A stretch of 64,000 nt of DNA from Bradyrhizobium sp. AZCC 2176 (lineage in GTDB: Bacteria > Pseudomonadota > Alphaproteobacteria > Rhizobiales > Xanthobacteraceae), in assembly GCF_036924645.1 (NCBI RefSeq), contig NZ_JAZHRX010000001.1:3809501-3873500 (forward strand), in the 5' to 3' direction. Below the pieces are notes generated by a model, which saw nothing but the letters and a program-made list of their open reading frames with translations, did not search any database and had not been told where the DNA came from. Shown here piece by piece: positions 9,499 through 18,370 of the stretch; positions within the stretch are counted from its first letter, which is position 1, and every line of letters starts with the position of its first letter. Position numbers and translations under genes: made by a program.

Positions 9499-10323
9499 AT
9501 GCGTCGATTCTTGCTGGTGGCGGTGGTGTGCGGAGCGGCGAGTGTCGCCCAGGCGGCCGATATGCCGGACCTGCCGTTTCTCCGCGGCAGCTTCAGCGAG
9601 GGCCTGAGCACCAGCACTGTAAACTGGGAAGGCGGCTACATCGGTGGACATGCTGCCTATGGCACTTCCAACATGAATTTTGCGAATTCGACGAGGACCA
9701 TGGCGGCGCGCCTCTTGGACGGCACGGAGATGGAGAGCGTCCAGCGAATATCGGAGTGGCCGATCATGGGAAAAGTTTCGGCCCACGGAGAGGGGTTCGG
9801 CGGATTCGTCGGCTACAACTTCCAATGGACCGACGTCGTCGTGGGCGTTGAATTGAATTACACGCACGGCAAGTTTGGGGGTTCGCAGACCGGCAGGATG
9901 TCGCGGATCTTCGCGCTTCCTTCCGGGTACACGGTTGGCGCGACCTATGAAGGGGCAGCGCAGATGAATATTTCCGACATGGGAACGCTTCGGGTCCGCG
10001 GCGGCTATGCGTATGGCTCGTTCCTCCCTTATATGTTTGCCGGCATAGCGCTGGGGCAAGCCGACATTATACGTAGCGCGCGTGTTTACGGAACTCAGGT
10101 CAATCCGGCCGCCGCGCCGGGATTCCAGAACATACCATTCGATGTCAGCGCGACCGACGGCCAGTACAGCCATTTGATCTACGGCTATTCGTTCGGTCTC
10201 GGCACCGAAGTGATGCTGATGGCGGGCCTGTTCATGCGCGCGGAATGGGAATACGTGCGCTTTGCCTCTTCGGTCGACACCAGCATCAACACGGTCCGCG
10301 CCGGTCTCGGCTACAAATTCTGA
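9499..10323 (+). CDS. Outer-membrane beta-barrel protein (OmpA-like barrel)
   Basis: A 274-residue protein with a signal peptide ending near SVAQAADMPD. The barrel region has GGYIGGHAAYGTSN, GFGGFVGYNFQW, VVVGVELNYTHGKF and RVRGGYAYGSFLPYMFAGIALG. It ends in RAGLGYKF, with the C-terminal phenylalanine that the BAM complex recognises. It is a different, probably paralogous, member of the rhizobial Omp25-like family from the preceding gene, with its own upstream region and a terminator between them, so the two are likely transcribed separately. Confidence 0.85.
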   Translation: MRRFLLVAVVCGAASVAQAADMPDLPFLRGSFSEGLSTSTVNWEGGYIGGHAAYGTSNMNFANSTRTMAARLLDGTEMESVQRISEWPIMGKVSAHGEGFGGFVGYNFQWTDVVVGVELNYTHGKFGGSQTGRMSRIFALPSGYTVGATYEGAAQMNISDMGTLRVRGGYAYGSFLPYMFAGIALGQADIIRSARVYGTQVNPAAAPGFQNIPFDVSATDGQYSHLIYGYSFGLGTEVMLMAGLFMRAEWEYVRFASSVDTSINTVRAGLGYKF

Positions 10324-10405
10324 TCTCGCCGCGGCAAGCGCCGCTCCGGCGCCGTTGACAGATTTGCCGCCGCCTGTTGCAGTGTCGCCGTAACGAGGGC
10401 GGCGC

Positions 10406-10996
10406 ATGAGGGTCTACGGCGATACCAATTCCGGCAATTGCCTGAAGGTGAAGTGGGTGTGCGATTATCTCGCGCTGCCCTACACCTGGATAGCGGTCGA
10501 TACGCTCAAGGGCCAGTCGCGCACCGCGGAGTTTCTCAAGCTCAATGGCGCCGGCGAGGTGCCGGCGGTCGAGCTCGACGACGGCCGCACGCTGGCGCAG
10601 TCCAACGCCATCATCCGTTATCTCGCACGTGGCTCGCACCTCATCCCGCAGGACGCGTACGCGGAAGGGAAGATGGACGAGTGGCTGTTCTGGGAACAGT
10701 ACAGCCACGAGCCTTATGTCGCCGTCTGCCGCTTCCAGATGTTCTATCTGAAGAAGCCGGTTTCCGACCTCGATCCCGACAAGGTCAAACGCGGCTATGC
10801 GGCGCTGGCGCGGATGGAGCACCAGCTTGCCACCACGCCATTTCTGGTCGGCGACGCCGTCACGCTCGCCGACATTTCGTTGCTGGCCTATACGCGCGTG
10901 GCGCATGAAGGCGGCTTTCATCTCGACGGCTACGCCGCCGTTCGCCGCTGGATCGGCGCGACCGAGAAATACCTCGGCCTGCCGCCGGCGCGCTGA
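10406..10996 (+). CDS. Glutathione S-transferase family protein
   Basis: A 196-residue protein with the two GST domains. The thioredoxin-like N-terminal half (about residues 1-75) begins MRVYGDTNSGNCLKVKW, where a serine near residue 9 is the likely glutathione-activating residue. It continues with the cis-proline motif GEVPAVELDDG and QSNAIIRYLA, which binds the glutathione gamma-glutamyl group. The all-alpha C-terminal half includes TPFLVGDAVTLADISLLAYTRVA, the conserved N-cap/aspartate motif. It is cytoplasmic and probably acts in detoxification or redox metabolism. It is followed 17 bases later by a GNAT gene and may be co-transcribed with it. Confidence 0.9.
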   Translation: MRVYGDTNSGNCLKVKWVCDYLALPYTWIAVDTLKGQSRTAEFLKLNGAGEVPAVELDDGRTLAQSNAIIRYLARGSHLIPQDAYAEGKMDEWLFWEQYSHEPYVAVCRFQMFYLKKPVSDLDPDKVKRGYAALARMEHQLATTPFLVGDAVTLADISLLAYTRVAHEGGFHLDGYAAVRRWIGATEKYLGLPPAR

Positions 10997-11013
10997 CTTC
11001 ATCGGAAATCGTC

Positions 11014-11484
11014 ATGCCTGCCGTCTCAGAGGTCACCATCCGCCGCGCCCGCCGTGAGGACGTCACGCCGATCGTCGCCATGCTGGCGGACGATCCGCTC
11101 GGCGGCGGTCGTGAACAAATCGAGGACCCGCTGCCGCAATGCTATTTCGTGGCGTTCGAGCAGCTCGCACGCGATCCGAACATTCAGCTCGTCGTCGCCG
11201 AGGACAGCGATGGCGCTGTGGTCGGCTGCCTGCAACTCTGCATCCTGCCGGGGCTGAGTTCGCAGGGCGCCTCGCGCGGCCTGATCGAGGATGTCCGCGT
11301 CGCCAAACACTGCCGCAGCCGCGGCATCGGCGAACAGATGGTGCAATGGGCGGTTGCTGAAGCGCGGGCGAAGCGATGCAAACTGGTCGAACTTCTGACC
11401 CATCACACCCGCGTCGATGCGCAACGATTTTACGAGCGGCTCGGATTTGCGCGCAGCCATGTCGGCATGACCTTGCGGTTTTGA
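11014..11484 (+). CDS. GNAT family N-acetyltransferase
   Basis: A 156-residue protein of the GCN5-related acetyltransferase fold. The acetyl-CoA-binding motif is seen as IEDVRVAKHCRSRGIGEQMVQWA (R-x-x-G-I-G core), preceded by the beta-4 strand GCLQLCILPGLS. Motif B follows as VELLTHHTRVDAQRFYERLGFARSHVGM. The acceptor substrate cannot be read from sequence. It lies just downstream of the glutathione S-transferase gene. Confidence 0.9.
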   Translation: MPAVSEVTIRRARREDVTPIVAMLADDPLGGGREQIEDPLPQCYFVAFEQLARDPNIQLVVAEDSDGAVVGCLQLCILPGLSSQGASRGLIEDVRVAKHCRSRGIGEQMVQWAVAEARAKRCKLVELLTHHTRVDAQRFYERLGFARSHVGMTLRF

Positions 11485-11711
11485 TGGCCATGGCGTTTTC
11501 GAGCGAAACCTGTCCCGCAGAGAAAGCGCATCGGAATGAAGGTCAGCCGACTGCGGTTGAGGCGTATTTGCGATGAATGCCTGAGGTAGTCGTCACTCCA
11601 CGATCCGGTTAACAACCGATAAACTACGCGTGCGTCCGTGATTTTACGGACCGGAACGTCTCCGCTATGCCGACGTCTCCCATGGGGGCTTGGGCAGCTT
11701 GGGGATTTCCG

Positions 11712-11906
11712 ATGAAAAGATATTCGATTGTCCGGATCGGAAGCGAATATGTCGTGCAGGCGGGAAAGACCAGCATTCTGAAGGTTTCGAGCCGGCGGGT
11801 GGCGGCCAAGCTGGTCACCGATGCGGCCGAACTCCTGCAGCAGGAGCCGGCTCCCTCCGTGGACGAGCTCCCATCAATCGGGCGTGAAGCTCCCGAAGTT
11901 CCTTGA
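11712..11906 (+). CDS. Small conserved hypothetical protein
   Basis: A 64-residue protein starting MKRYSIVRIGSEYVVQAG and continuing with SILKVSSRRVAAKLVTDAAELL. It has the look of a small conserved cytoplasmic protein of Bradyrhizobium-type genomes. The ATG at 11712 is preferred to one 45 bases upstream because homolog-like sequence begins here. The stop codon overlaps the probable -35 element of the serC promoter. The function is unknown. Confidence 0.65.
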   Translation: MKRYSIVRIGSEYVVQAGKTSILKVSSRRVAAKLVTDAAELLQQEPAPSVDELPSIGREAPEVP

Positions 11907-11929
11907 CGATCGGGCGCGATTCCCTTAAT
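11903..11929 (+). promoter_or_regulatory. Candidate sigma-70-type promoter for serC-serA
   Basis: A TTGACG box at 11903-11908 and a CTTAAT box at 11924-11929 (4 of 6 against TATAAT) are 15 bases apart, a little short. Initiation about 7 bases downstream would produce a leader of roughly 50 bases, starting just before the serC-motif hairpin. This is a by-eye match. Confidence 0.4.
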
Positions 11930-11935
11930 GACCGC

Positions 11936-11985
11936 GGCGGGACACCTCCCCCCAACGGGAGGCTTACTATCTGGAAGGATAGATC
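11936..11985 (+). ncRNA. serC leader RNA motif (putative regulatory leader)
   Basis: Directly upstream of serC is a hairpin with CCTCCC at 11945-11950 pairing with GGGAGG at 11957-11962 around a CCCAAC loop. It is followed by the serC ribosome-binding site GGAAGGA and ATG 11986. A small structured leader before serC-serA operons is a known candidate RNA motif of alphaproteobacteria (the serC motif in Rfam). Position, downstream genes and the C-rich/G-rich hairpin fit it. The pyrimidine arm could also pair with the ribosome-binding site, giving a switch. That mechanism is inference. Confidence 0.7.
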
Positions 11986-13158
11986 ATGACTGTAGCGAAG
12001 CCCGCTTCGCGGCCGAACGTGCCGCATTTTTCTTCCGGCCCCTGCGCCAAGCGCCCCGGCTGGAATCCCCAAAATCTCAAGGACGCCGCCCTCGGCCGCT
12101 CGCATCGTGCGAAGGTCGGCAAGGCCAAGCTCAAGCTCGCGATCGAACTGACGCGCGAAGTGCTTGAAGTGCCCGCCGATTACAAGATCGGCATCGTGCC
12201 GGCGTCCGATACCGGTGCGGTCGAAATGGCGCTGTGGTCGCTGCTCGGTGCGCGCCCCGTCACCACCATCGCCTGGGAATCCTTCGGCGAGGGCTGGGTC
12301 AGCGACATCGTCAAGGAATTGAAGCTCAAGGACGTCACCAAGCTGCATGCCGGCTATGGCGATCTTCCCGATCTATCCAAGGTCGATCAGGCGTCCGACA
12401 TCGTCTTCACCTGGAACGGCACGACCTCGGGCGTACGTGTGCCGAACGCCGACTGGATCAGCGCGACCCGCGAAGGCCTCACGATCTGCGACGCGACATC
12501 GGCCGCCTTCGCGCAGCCGCTCGATTTTGCCAAGCTCGATGTGGTGACGTTCTCCTGGCAGAAGGCGCTGGGCGGCGAGGCCGCGCATGGCATGCTGATC
12601 CTCTCGCCGCGCGCAGTGGAGCGGCTCGAGACCTACAAGCCGGCCTGGCCGCTGCCGAAGATTTTCCGTCTGACCAAGGGCGGCAAGCTCAACCAGGGCA
12701 TCTTCGAAGGCGAGACCATCAACACGCCCTCGATGCTGTGCGTCGAGGATTATCTCGATGCGCTGAACTGGGCGAAATCGATCGGCGGCCTGAAAGCCCT
12801 GATCGCACGCGCCGACGCCAACACCAAGGTGCTTTCGGACTGGAAGGCGAAGACGCCGTGGATCGATTTCCTGGCAAAGGATGCATCGATCCGTTCCAAC
12901 ACGTCAGTGTGCCTGAAGTTCACAGATCCCGCGATCACCTCGCTGACGGCGGATGCGCAGGCTGAATTCTCCAAGAAGCTGGTCGCTTTGGTGGAGAAGG
13001 AAGCCGCCGGTTACGACTTCGCCTATTACCGCGATGCGCCGGCGGGCTTGCGGATCTGGTGCGGCGCCACCGTGGAAGCCGCCGACGTCGCGCTGTTGAC
13101 GCAGTGGATCGACTGGGCGTTCGCCGAGACCAGGGCCGCGCTGCCGAAGGCGGCCTGA
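11986..13158 (+). CDS. serC: Phosphoserine transaminase
   Basis: A 390-residue SerC of the long alphaproteobacterial type. It converts 3-phosphohydroxypyruvate and glutamate to phosphoserine in serine synthesis and also acts in pyridoxal phosphate synthesis. It opens with [18 protein letters not shown] and carries the PLP-lysine motif [14 protein letters not shown], with Lys near residue 193. [18 protein letters not shown] and [13 protein letters not shown] are further family signatures. The start ATG follows GGAAGGA. serA lies downstream on the same strand, 166 bases away across a palindromic repeat; the leader upstream suggests regulation of the pair. Confidence 0.95.
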   Translation: MTVAKPASRPNVPHFSSGPCAKRPGWNPQNLKDAALGRSHRAKVGKAKLKLAIELTREVLEVPADYKIGIVPASDTGAVEMALWSLLGARPVTTIAWESFGEGWVSDIVKELKLKDVTKLHAGYGDLPDLSKVDQASDIVFTWNGTTSGVRVPNADWISATREGLTICDATSAAFAQPLDFAKLDVVTFSWQKALGGEAAHGMLILSPRAVERLETYKPAWPLPKIFRLTKGGKLNQGIFEGETINTPSMLCVEDYLDALNWAKSIGGLKALIARADANTKVLSDWKAKTPWIDFLAKDASIRSNTSVCLKFTDPAITSLTADAQAEFSKKLVALVEKEAAGYDFAYYRDAPAGLRIWCGATVEAADVALLTQWIDWAFAETRAALPKAA

Positions 13159-13162
13159 TCGT

Positions 13163-13313
13163 CACCCTCCCCTGGAGGGGGAGGGCCGACGCACCCGAAG
13201 GGTGCGTCGGGGTGGGGTGATCTCTCCGCACCCGACGCACGCAGAGTTCGCATCGACAGTTTCATCCCACCCCGGCGCTGCGCGCCGACCCTCCCCTCCG
13301 GGGGAGGATGAAG
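13163..13313. repeat. Inverted repeat element within serC-serA gap
   Basis: Two inverted copies of a GC-rich element face each other. The left one runs from CACCCTCCCCTGGAGGGGG to GTCGGGGTGGGGTGA. The right one runs from CATCCCACCCCGGCG to CCTCCCCTCCGGGGGAGGATG. Each arm has its own internal hairpin, for example GACGCACCC-GAAG-GGTGCGTC. The whole unit could form a large cruciform or RNA stem inside a probable operon. It resembles the palindromic repeats scattered elsewhere in the window. Confidence 0.75.
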
Positions 13314-13324
13314 GAAACATTCCA

Positions 13325-14914
13325 ATGTCCAAACCCAAAGTTCTCATTTCCGACGCGCTTTCTCCCGCCGCCGTGCAGATCTTCAGGGATCGTGGCGTCG
13401 AGGTCGACTTCCAGCCCAATCTCGGCAAGGACAAGGACAAGCTCGCCGAGATCATCGGCAATTACGACGGTCTTGCGATCCGCTCCGCTACGAAAGCCAC
13501 CGCCAAGATCATCGACAAGGCCAAGAACCTGAAGGTGATCGGCCGCGCCGGCATCGGCGTCGACAATGTCGAGATCCCGGCGGCTACCGCCAAGGGCATC
13601 ATCGTGATGAACACGCCGTTCGGCAATTCGATCACGACCGCCGAACATGCCATTACCTTGATGCTGGCGCTGGCGCGTGAAATTCCGCAGGCCGACGCCT
13701 CGACCCAGGCCGGCAAGTGGGAGAAGAACCGCTTCATGGGCGTCGAGATCACCGGCAAGACGCTGGGCGTGGTCGGTTGCGGCAATATCGGCTCGATCGT
13801 CGCCGACCGCGCGCTCGGCCTGAAAATGAAGGTGGTGGCGTTCGATCCGTTCCTGTCGCCGGAGCGCGCCAAGGATATCGGCGTCGAGAAGGTCGAGCTC
13901 GACGAACTGCTGAGGCGCGCCGATTTCATCACGCTGCACACGCCGCTGACCGAGAAGACAAAGAACATCATCGACGCGGCGGCGCTCGCCAAGATGAAGA
14001 AGGGCGTGCGCATCGTCAACTGCGCGCGCGGCGGCCTGGTCGACGAGCAGGCGTTGCTCGATGCGCTGAACTCCAAGCACGTCGCGGGCGCCGCCTTCGA
14101 CGTGTTCGTCGAGGAGCCCGCCACCAAGAACGTGCTGTTCGGCCATCCCAACGTGATCTGCACGCCGCATCTCGGCGCCTCCACCACGGAAGCGCAGGAG
14201 AACGTCGCGCTGCAGGTCGCCGAGCAGATGTCGGATTATCTCCTGACCGGCGCGATCTCGAACGCGGTGAATTTTCCATCGATCACCGCGGAAGAGGCGC
14301 CGAAGCTGAAGCCGTTCATCGAGCTCGCCGAAAAGCTCGGCTCGTTCGCAGGTCAGCTCACCGAGAGCGGGATTTTGAAGGTCCAGATCACCTATGAGGG
14401 ACACGTCGCCGAGATGAAGATCAAGGCGATCACGTCGGCGGTGCTGTCGGGCCTGCTGCGGCCGATGCTGGGCGAAGTCAACGTGGTCTCCGCGCCGGTC
14501 GTTGCGAAAGAGCGCGGCATGGTGGTGGACGAGATCGTGCGCGCGGCGCAGAGCGATTATGAAAGCCTGATCACCGTGACCGTCACCACCGAACGGCAGG
14601 AACGCTCGGTGTCCGGCACCGTCTATCACGACGGCAAGCCGCGGCTGGTCGACATCAAGGGCATCCGGGTCGACGCCGAGTTCGGCAAGTCGATGATCTA
14701 CGTCACCAACGAGGACAAGCCCGGCTTCATCGGCAGCTTCGCCGGCTTGCTCGGCGACGCCAAGATCAACATCGCCACCTTCCATCTCGGCCGCGTCAAG
14801 CAGGGCGGCGATGCCATCGCGCTGGTCGAGATCGACGGCCCCGTGCCGCCAGATGTGCTGGCCAAGGTACAGAAGCTGCCTCAGGTGAAGCAGGCCAAGG
14901 CGCTGGCGTTCTAA
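13325..14914 (+). CDS. serA: D-3-phosphoglycerate dehydrogenase
   Basis: A 529-residue SerA, catalysing the first step of serine synthesis, oxidation of 3-phosphoglycerate to 3-phosphohydroxypyruvate with NAD. The length fits the long type: catalytic and NAD domains (about residues 1-315), an intervening domain (about 320-450), and a C-terminal ACT domain (MIYVTNEDKPGFIGSFAGLL). The NAD-binding loop is GKTLGVVGCGNIGSIVA. The active-site arginine is in NCARGGLVDE, and the catalytic histidine is in CTPHLGASTTEAQ. The ACT domain suggests feedback by serine. The start at 13325 (MSKPKVLISD) gives the family N-terminus; upstream in-frame sequence belongs to the repeat. Confidence 0.96.
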   Translation: MSKPKVLISDALSPAAVQIFRDRGVEVDFQPNLGKDKDKLAEIIGNYDGLAIRSATKATAKIIDKAKNLKVIGRAGIGVDNVEIPAATAKGIIVMNTPFGNSITTAEHAITLMLALAREIPQADASTQAGKWEKNRFMGVEITGKTLGVVGCGNIGSIVADRALGLKMKVVAFDPFLSPERAKDIGVEKVELDELLRRADFITLHTPLTEKTKNIIDAAALAKMKKGVRIVNCARGGLVDEQALLDALNSKHVAGAAFDVFVEEPATKNVLFGHPNVICTPHLGASTTEAQENVALQVAEQMSDYLLTGAISNAVNFPSITAEEAPKLKPFIELAEKLGSFAGQLTESGILKVQITYEGHVAEMKIKAITSAVLSGLLRPMLGEVNVVSAPVVAKERGMVVDEIVRAAQSDYESLITVTVTTERQERSVSGTVYHDGKPRLVDIKGIRVDAEFGKSMIYVTNEDKPGFIGSFAGLLGDAKINIATFHLGRVKQGGDAIALVEIDGPVPPDVLAKVQKLPQVKQAKALAF

Positions 14915-14958
14915 GCGACGCCGTCTTCGAGGCGCTTTCGGCAGAGGAAGGTGCCTTA

Positions 14959-14990
14959 TGCTTTCGCCGCGTCACGTCGCGGCGAAAGCA
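14959..14990 (+). terminator. Strong hairpin after serA
   Basis: A perfect 13-bp stem, TGCTTTCGCCGCG with CGCGGCGAAAGCA, closes on a TCACGT loop, 45 bases after the serA stop. There is no T-tract after it, so it may be a terminator without poly-U or an mRNA-stabilising hairpin. Confidence 0.6.
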
Positions 14991-15096
14991 CGTGGAAATC
15001 CCGATCGAACCAGTTTCTCCCTCGCTGCGTCTCATGACCGGGAGTGGTGGGCGTAGTTGCGCGTTGCCATCAGGCGAGCGGTTCAGGAGGGTATCC

Positions 15097-16761
15097 ATGC
15101 GATTGATTACGAACTGCTTTTTAACGACGAGCCTCGTCGTGTTCACGGTGCTTGCCGCCGGCGAGACGTGGGCGGTTGACGTGGCCGCCAGCTCGGCGGT
15201 CGATGCCGTCACCGTCTATCCCGACGGCGCCAGCGTCACGCGGATCGTCTCGCTCGATCTGCCGGCGGGCGAGAATTCGGCCGTTCTGAAGGATTTTCCG
15301 CTCACGCTGGATCCGTCATCGCTCCGGGTCGAGGGCGAGGCGGGCGCGAAACTCACGATCGGCGCGATCGACGCAAAGCCGCCGCGCGCGGCGCCGCCGG
15401 TCAATCTGCCCGAGCTCGACAAGCACATCGAGGCGCTGAAGGACGAACGCGCCAATCTGCAGGGCGCGATCGATGCGGCGACTGCCCGGCGCAAATTTGC
15501 CGAGCGCTTTGCGGATACCTCGCCGGCCGGAATCGGCGACAAGGGCGAGGCGCGGCCGATTGCCGAATGGCGTGCGGCTTTTGCCGTGGTCGGCGAGGAA
15601 ATCGCCAGCGCCGACACTGCCATTCGCGATGCCGTGCGCAAGCAGCGCGAACTCGACCGCCAAATCGCGCGCCTCGAACAGGACCGGGCGCAGAAGCCGC
15701 CAAGCAAGCTGGAAGTTAAGATCGAACTCGCCGCCGCGGCCGCGACCAAAGCGACATTGCGGGTCACCTATGCCGTGCGCAACGCGCGCTGGATACCGCT
15801 CTACGATGCCCGCCTCGACACCGGCGCCAAGGACCGCAAGCCCGCGCTCGAGCTGGTGCGCCGCGCCGAAATCACCCAGGCCACCGGCGAGGACTGGTCC
15901 AACGTCGCGCTCAGCGTCTCGACCGTGCGCACCGCGCGCGGCGGCAGCGCACCCGATCTCAATTCGCTGATTGTGCAATATCCGCAACCGCCGCGTCCTG
16001 CCCAGTCGGCCAGCGGCGGCTTGATGGATAATGCGAAGCCGTTGCTGCGCGCAGCGCCGGCGCCCCAGGTGGCGGAGGCGCTCTCCGGGAGGGCCGACGA
16101 GCAACAGGCCACGGCTGATGTCAGCGGCTTCCAGGTAGTGTTCAAAATTCCGGGCCGCGTCAGCCTCAGTGCGAGCGAAGGCGCCAAGAGCCTGCGTGTT
16201 TCCACTGCCACCATCGCCCCCGATATCGCGGTCCGCGCGGCGCCGGTGCTGAATCCGACGGCGTTCCTCGAAGCGAGCTTCAAGCAGAACGAGGACGCGC
16301 CGCTGTTGCCGGGCCGGGTAGCGATCTACCGCGACGGCGCCTTCGTCGGCCGCGGGCAGATGGCCGCCGCCAACAAGGACGAGACCGTGCGGCTCGGCTT
16401 CGGCGCCGACGACAAGGTCAAGATCGAACGCGCCGTTCTCAAGCGCAACGAGGGATCGGCCGGCCTGATCGTGACGACGTCGAAGACCGACGAGCGCGCG
16501 TTCAAGACCAATGTGCGCAACGGCCATGATTTCCCGATCCGGATCGCGATCGAGGATCAGTTGCCGGTCAGCGAGAACGAGGAAATCCAGGTCGAAATGC
16601 TGTCGTCCACGACGCCGCCGACCGCGAGCAACCTCCGCGACAAACGCGGCGTGCTGGAATGGGCGTTCGAGGCCAAGGCGGGCGAGGTCAGGGACATCAA
16701 CTTCGCTTGGCGAATCCGCTGGCCCAAGGACAAGGGCGTCGTGATGGTACCGGCGGGCTAG
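15097..16761 (+). CDS. Secreted DUF4140/DUF4139 domain protein (mucoidy-inhibitor A-like)
   Basis: A 554-residue protein with a signal peptide (hydrophobic TTSLVVFTVLAAGETWA). Its N-terminal domain, VDAVTVYPDGASVTRIVSLDLPAG..., matches DUF4140. A coiled-coil-like stretch follows (about residues 105-205, rich in E, A and R), then a long beta-rich region matching DUF4139, with RVTYAVRNARWIPLYDARLD and GEDWSNVALSVST. This architecture is found in MuiA-like proteins of unknown biochemical role in the envelope. The start at 15097 has a CAGGAGG ribosome-binding site. A strong hairpin lies downstream at 16796-16828. Confidence 0.85.
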   Translation: MRLITNCFLTTSLVVFTVLAAGETWAVDVAASSAVDAVTVYPDGASVTRIVSLDLPAGENSAVLKDFPLTLDPSSLRVEGEAGAKLTIGAIDAKPPRAAPPVNLPELDKHIEALKDERANLQGAIDAATARRKFAERFADTSPAGIGDKGEARPIAEWRAAFAVVGEEIASADTAIRDAVRKQRELDRQIARLEQDRAQKPPSKLEVKIELAAAAATKATLRVTYAVRNARWIPLYDARLDTGAKDRKPALELVRRAEITQATGEDWSNVALSVSTVRTARGGSAPDLNSLIVQYPQPPRPAQSASGGLMDNAKPLLRAAPAPQVAEALSGRADEQQATADVSGFQVVFKIPGRVSLSASEGAKSLRVSTATIAPDIAVRAAPVLNPTAFLEASFKQNEDAPLLPGRVAIYRDGAFVGRGQMAAANKDETVRLGFGADDKVKIERAVLKRNEGSAGLIVTTSKTDERAFKTNVRNGHDFPIRIAIEDQLPVSENEEIQVEMLSSTTPPTASNLRDKRGVLEWAFEAKAGEVRDINFAWRIRWPKDKGVVMVPAG

Positions 16762-16795
16762 CAGCGGCGAGGCTACAGGTGACGCACAGTCGGCT

Positions 16796-16828
16796 CTCCC
16801 TCTCCCCGTTCTTCACGGGGAGAGGGAG
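16796..16828. terminator. Hairpin between convergent genes
   Basis: A perfect 14-bp stem, CTCCCTCTCCCCGT with ACGGGGAGAGGGAG, closes on a TCTTC loop. It lies between the 3' ends of the DUF4139 gene and the convergent phytase-like gene and could serve both. The sequence is also of a type that recurs as a repeat in Rhizobiales genomes. No U-tract is present on the + strand. Confidence 0.65.
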
Positions 16829-16838
16829 CTAACCGGCG

Positions 16839-18191
16839 TCACTTCGCCTTCAGAAACTCCCCGACTTCCAGCAGCACGAACTCGTTGTCGTCCGCCTTGT
16901 TGGGATCGCGGCTCGAGGAGAACGGCAGGTTGTTGTCGTTGCCGACGATGATATGGGTGTCGTCGACGCGGTCGACGTTCTCGATGGTGAAGAACGGGAA
17001 GGTCAGCACGCCGTCGTTGAGCGGCTTGCGGGCCTTCTTGTCGGGATCCTTGATCTTCATCAGATCGATATAGGCGATCTTGCGCACCGGCTTGCCGACA
17101 TTGGCCTCGGAGAGCTCGACCTTGTAGACGCGCTTGAATTTTGCAAGGTCCGGAAAGCAGTTCTCGCCACGCTGGCCGGCCGCGCAGGCCTTGTCGGCGG
17201 TGCCTTCGCCATTGTCGCGCTCGATGATCAGGCCGCTTGACGCGTCGATCATGTTGAAGTCGCCGATGGCGTGGCCGTTCTGCTCGAACACATAGTGCCA
17301 GTAGCGGCCGGTGAATTTTTCGGTGGCAACATCAAATTCGAGGATTCGGGAGGCTTCCTTGCCATCGACCTTTTCAAAATCCTTCTTCTCGGCGTCCCAC
17401 AGCGGGCCTTCCAGCAGGCCGTACAGGAACTTGCCGTCCTTCGAGGCGGCAAAGCCTTCATAGCCCTTGGAGCGGCGCAGATTGACCGTGGTGTAGCTGG
17501 CGCCAGGTGCGCCCGGCGACTGCACCGACCAATGGTCGGGCGAGCGCACCGGCTTGCCGTCGGCAGGGGTTTCGAAGACGGCCAAGATCTTGCCCATCCT
17601 GTCGGCCTTCAGCACGTAGGGGCCGAACTCGTCGCCGATCCAGAAGGTGTCGCCGATGATCTGAAAACCTTCGGTGTCGAAGTCGGCGCCGGTGAGATAA
17701 CGTTTTGCGGTGTCCTCATGCAGGATGCGGAACGGCACCTTCCTGTCGAGATCGTGCAGGAAGATGGTTTCCTGCCGCTCGATCTTGCCGCTCGCCCAGT
17801 CGATCTTGTGGCGGTTGAGATACAGCATCGAATCCGCCGAGTTGTAGCGCGAGCCCATGCCATTGTCGGTGAGCACCCAGAACGAACCGTCCGCCATCAT
17901 CTTGATGCCGGAATGGCCCTGCAGCGGCTGGCCCTTGAACGGCAGCGACACACCGGTGGGGCGCTCGTAGGATTTTCCCATCACGGTGCCGACGGCGTCG
18001 ACGCGGCGGCCAGTGGTGTACTTGCCCGCGGTCTTGAGATCGTCAGGCGCGTCCGTGGGCGCGTCGATGAAGGTCTGCGCCGGCAGCACGGCGTGCCCCT
18101 TCAGCGTGACGGGAAACTCGCCTTCGCCCTGCGCAAATGCAGCACTGGCCAGAAAGACGGACGCGACGGAGCAGAGCAATGACACGCGCAT
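16839..18191 (-). CDS. Secreted esterase-like activity of phytase family protein
   Basis: A 450-residue protein with a signal peptide (MRVSLLCSVASVFLASAAFAQG), so periplasmic or secreted. The body is beta-propeller-like and matches the phytase-like/esterase-like domain (PF13449 type). Supporting stretches are GHSGIKMMADGSFWVLTDNGMG, GFQIIGDTFWIGDEFGPYVLK, GYEGFAASKDGKFLYGLLEGPL, ENVDRVDDTHIIVGNDNN. Family members are annotated by similarity to phytases, but phosphatase or esterase activity is often untested. A possible Pho box lies about 48 bases upstream, which would fit phosphate scavenging. Confidence 0.85.
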   Translation of the reverse strand: MRVSLLCSVASVFLASAAFAQGEGEFPVTLKGHAVLPAQTFIDAPTDAPDDLKTAGKYTTGRRVDAVGTVMGKSYERPTGVSLPFKGQPLQGHSGIKMMADGSFWVLTDNGMGSRYNSADSMLYLNRHKIDWASGKIERQETIFLHDLDRKVPFRILHEDTAKRYLTGADFDTEGFQIIGDTFWIGDEFGPYVLKADRMGKILAVFETPADGKPVRSPDHWSVQSPGAPGASYTTVNLRRSKGYEGFAASKDGKFLYGLLEGPLWDAEKKDFEKVDGKEASRILEFDVATEKFTGRYWHYVFEQNGHAIGDFNMIDASSGLIIERDNGEGTADKACAAGQRGENCFPDLAKFKRVYKVELSEANVGKPVRKIAYIDLMKIKDPDKKARKPLNDGVLTFPFFTIENVDRVDDTHIIVGNDNNLPFSSSRDPNKADDNEFVLLEVGEFLKAK

Positions 18192-18238
18192 GGCGGATCT
18201 CCTGTGAATGACGATGCGGAGTGTCTTGCGGAGCGGCC

Positions 18239-18256
18239 GTTACAATTGGCTGACAG
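18239..18256 (-). promoter_or_regulatory. Candidate Pho box upstream of phytase-like gene
   Basis: Read on the minus strand, the site is CTGTCAGCCAATTGTAAC. The first half, CTGTCAG, fits a PhoB half-site (CTGTCAT). The second, TTGTAAC, follows at the correct 11-base spacing but fits less well (4 of 7). It sits 48 bases before the start codon. This is a by-eye match only. Confidence 0.35.
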
Positions 18257-18370
18257 TTTTGTGAAAAGCCTGTAACGCCGTTGGATAAGCCTTGCGGCGT
18301 TATGCCGTCATAGCGTTTCCCAGCGAAGTGGGCCCCGGTTCGCGTCAAGAAAACGCGTCAAAACAAAAAC

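Noticed and set aside
13262..14785. A 507-codon open frame antisense to serA
   Set aside because: Composition is the Arg/Asp/His-rich type expected from the complement of a GC-rich coding gene; no domain; serA is certain.
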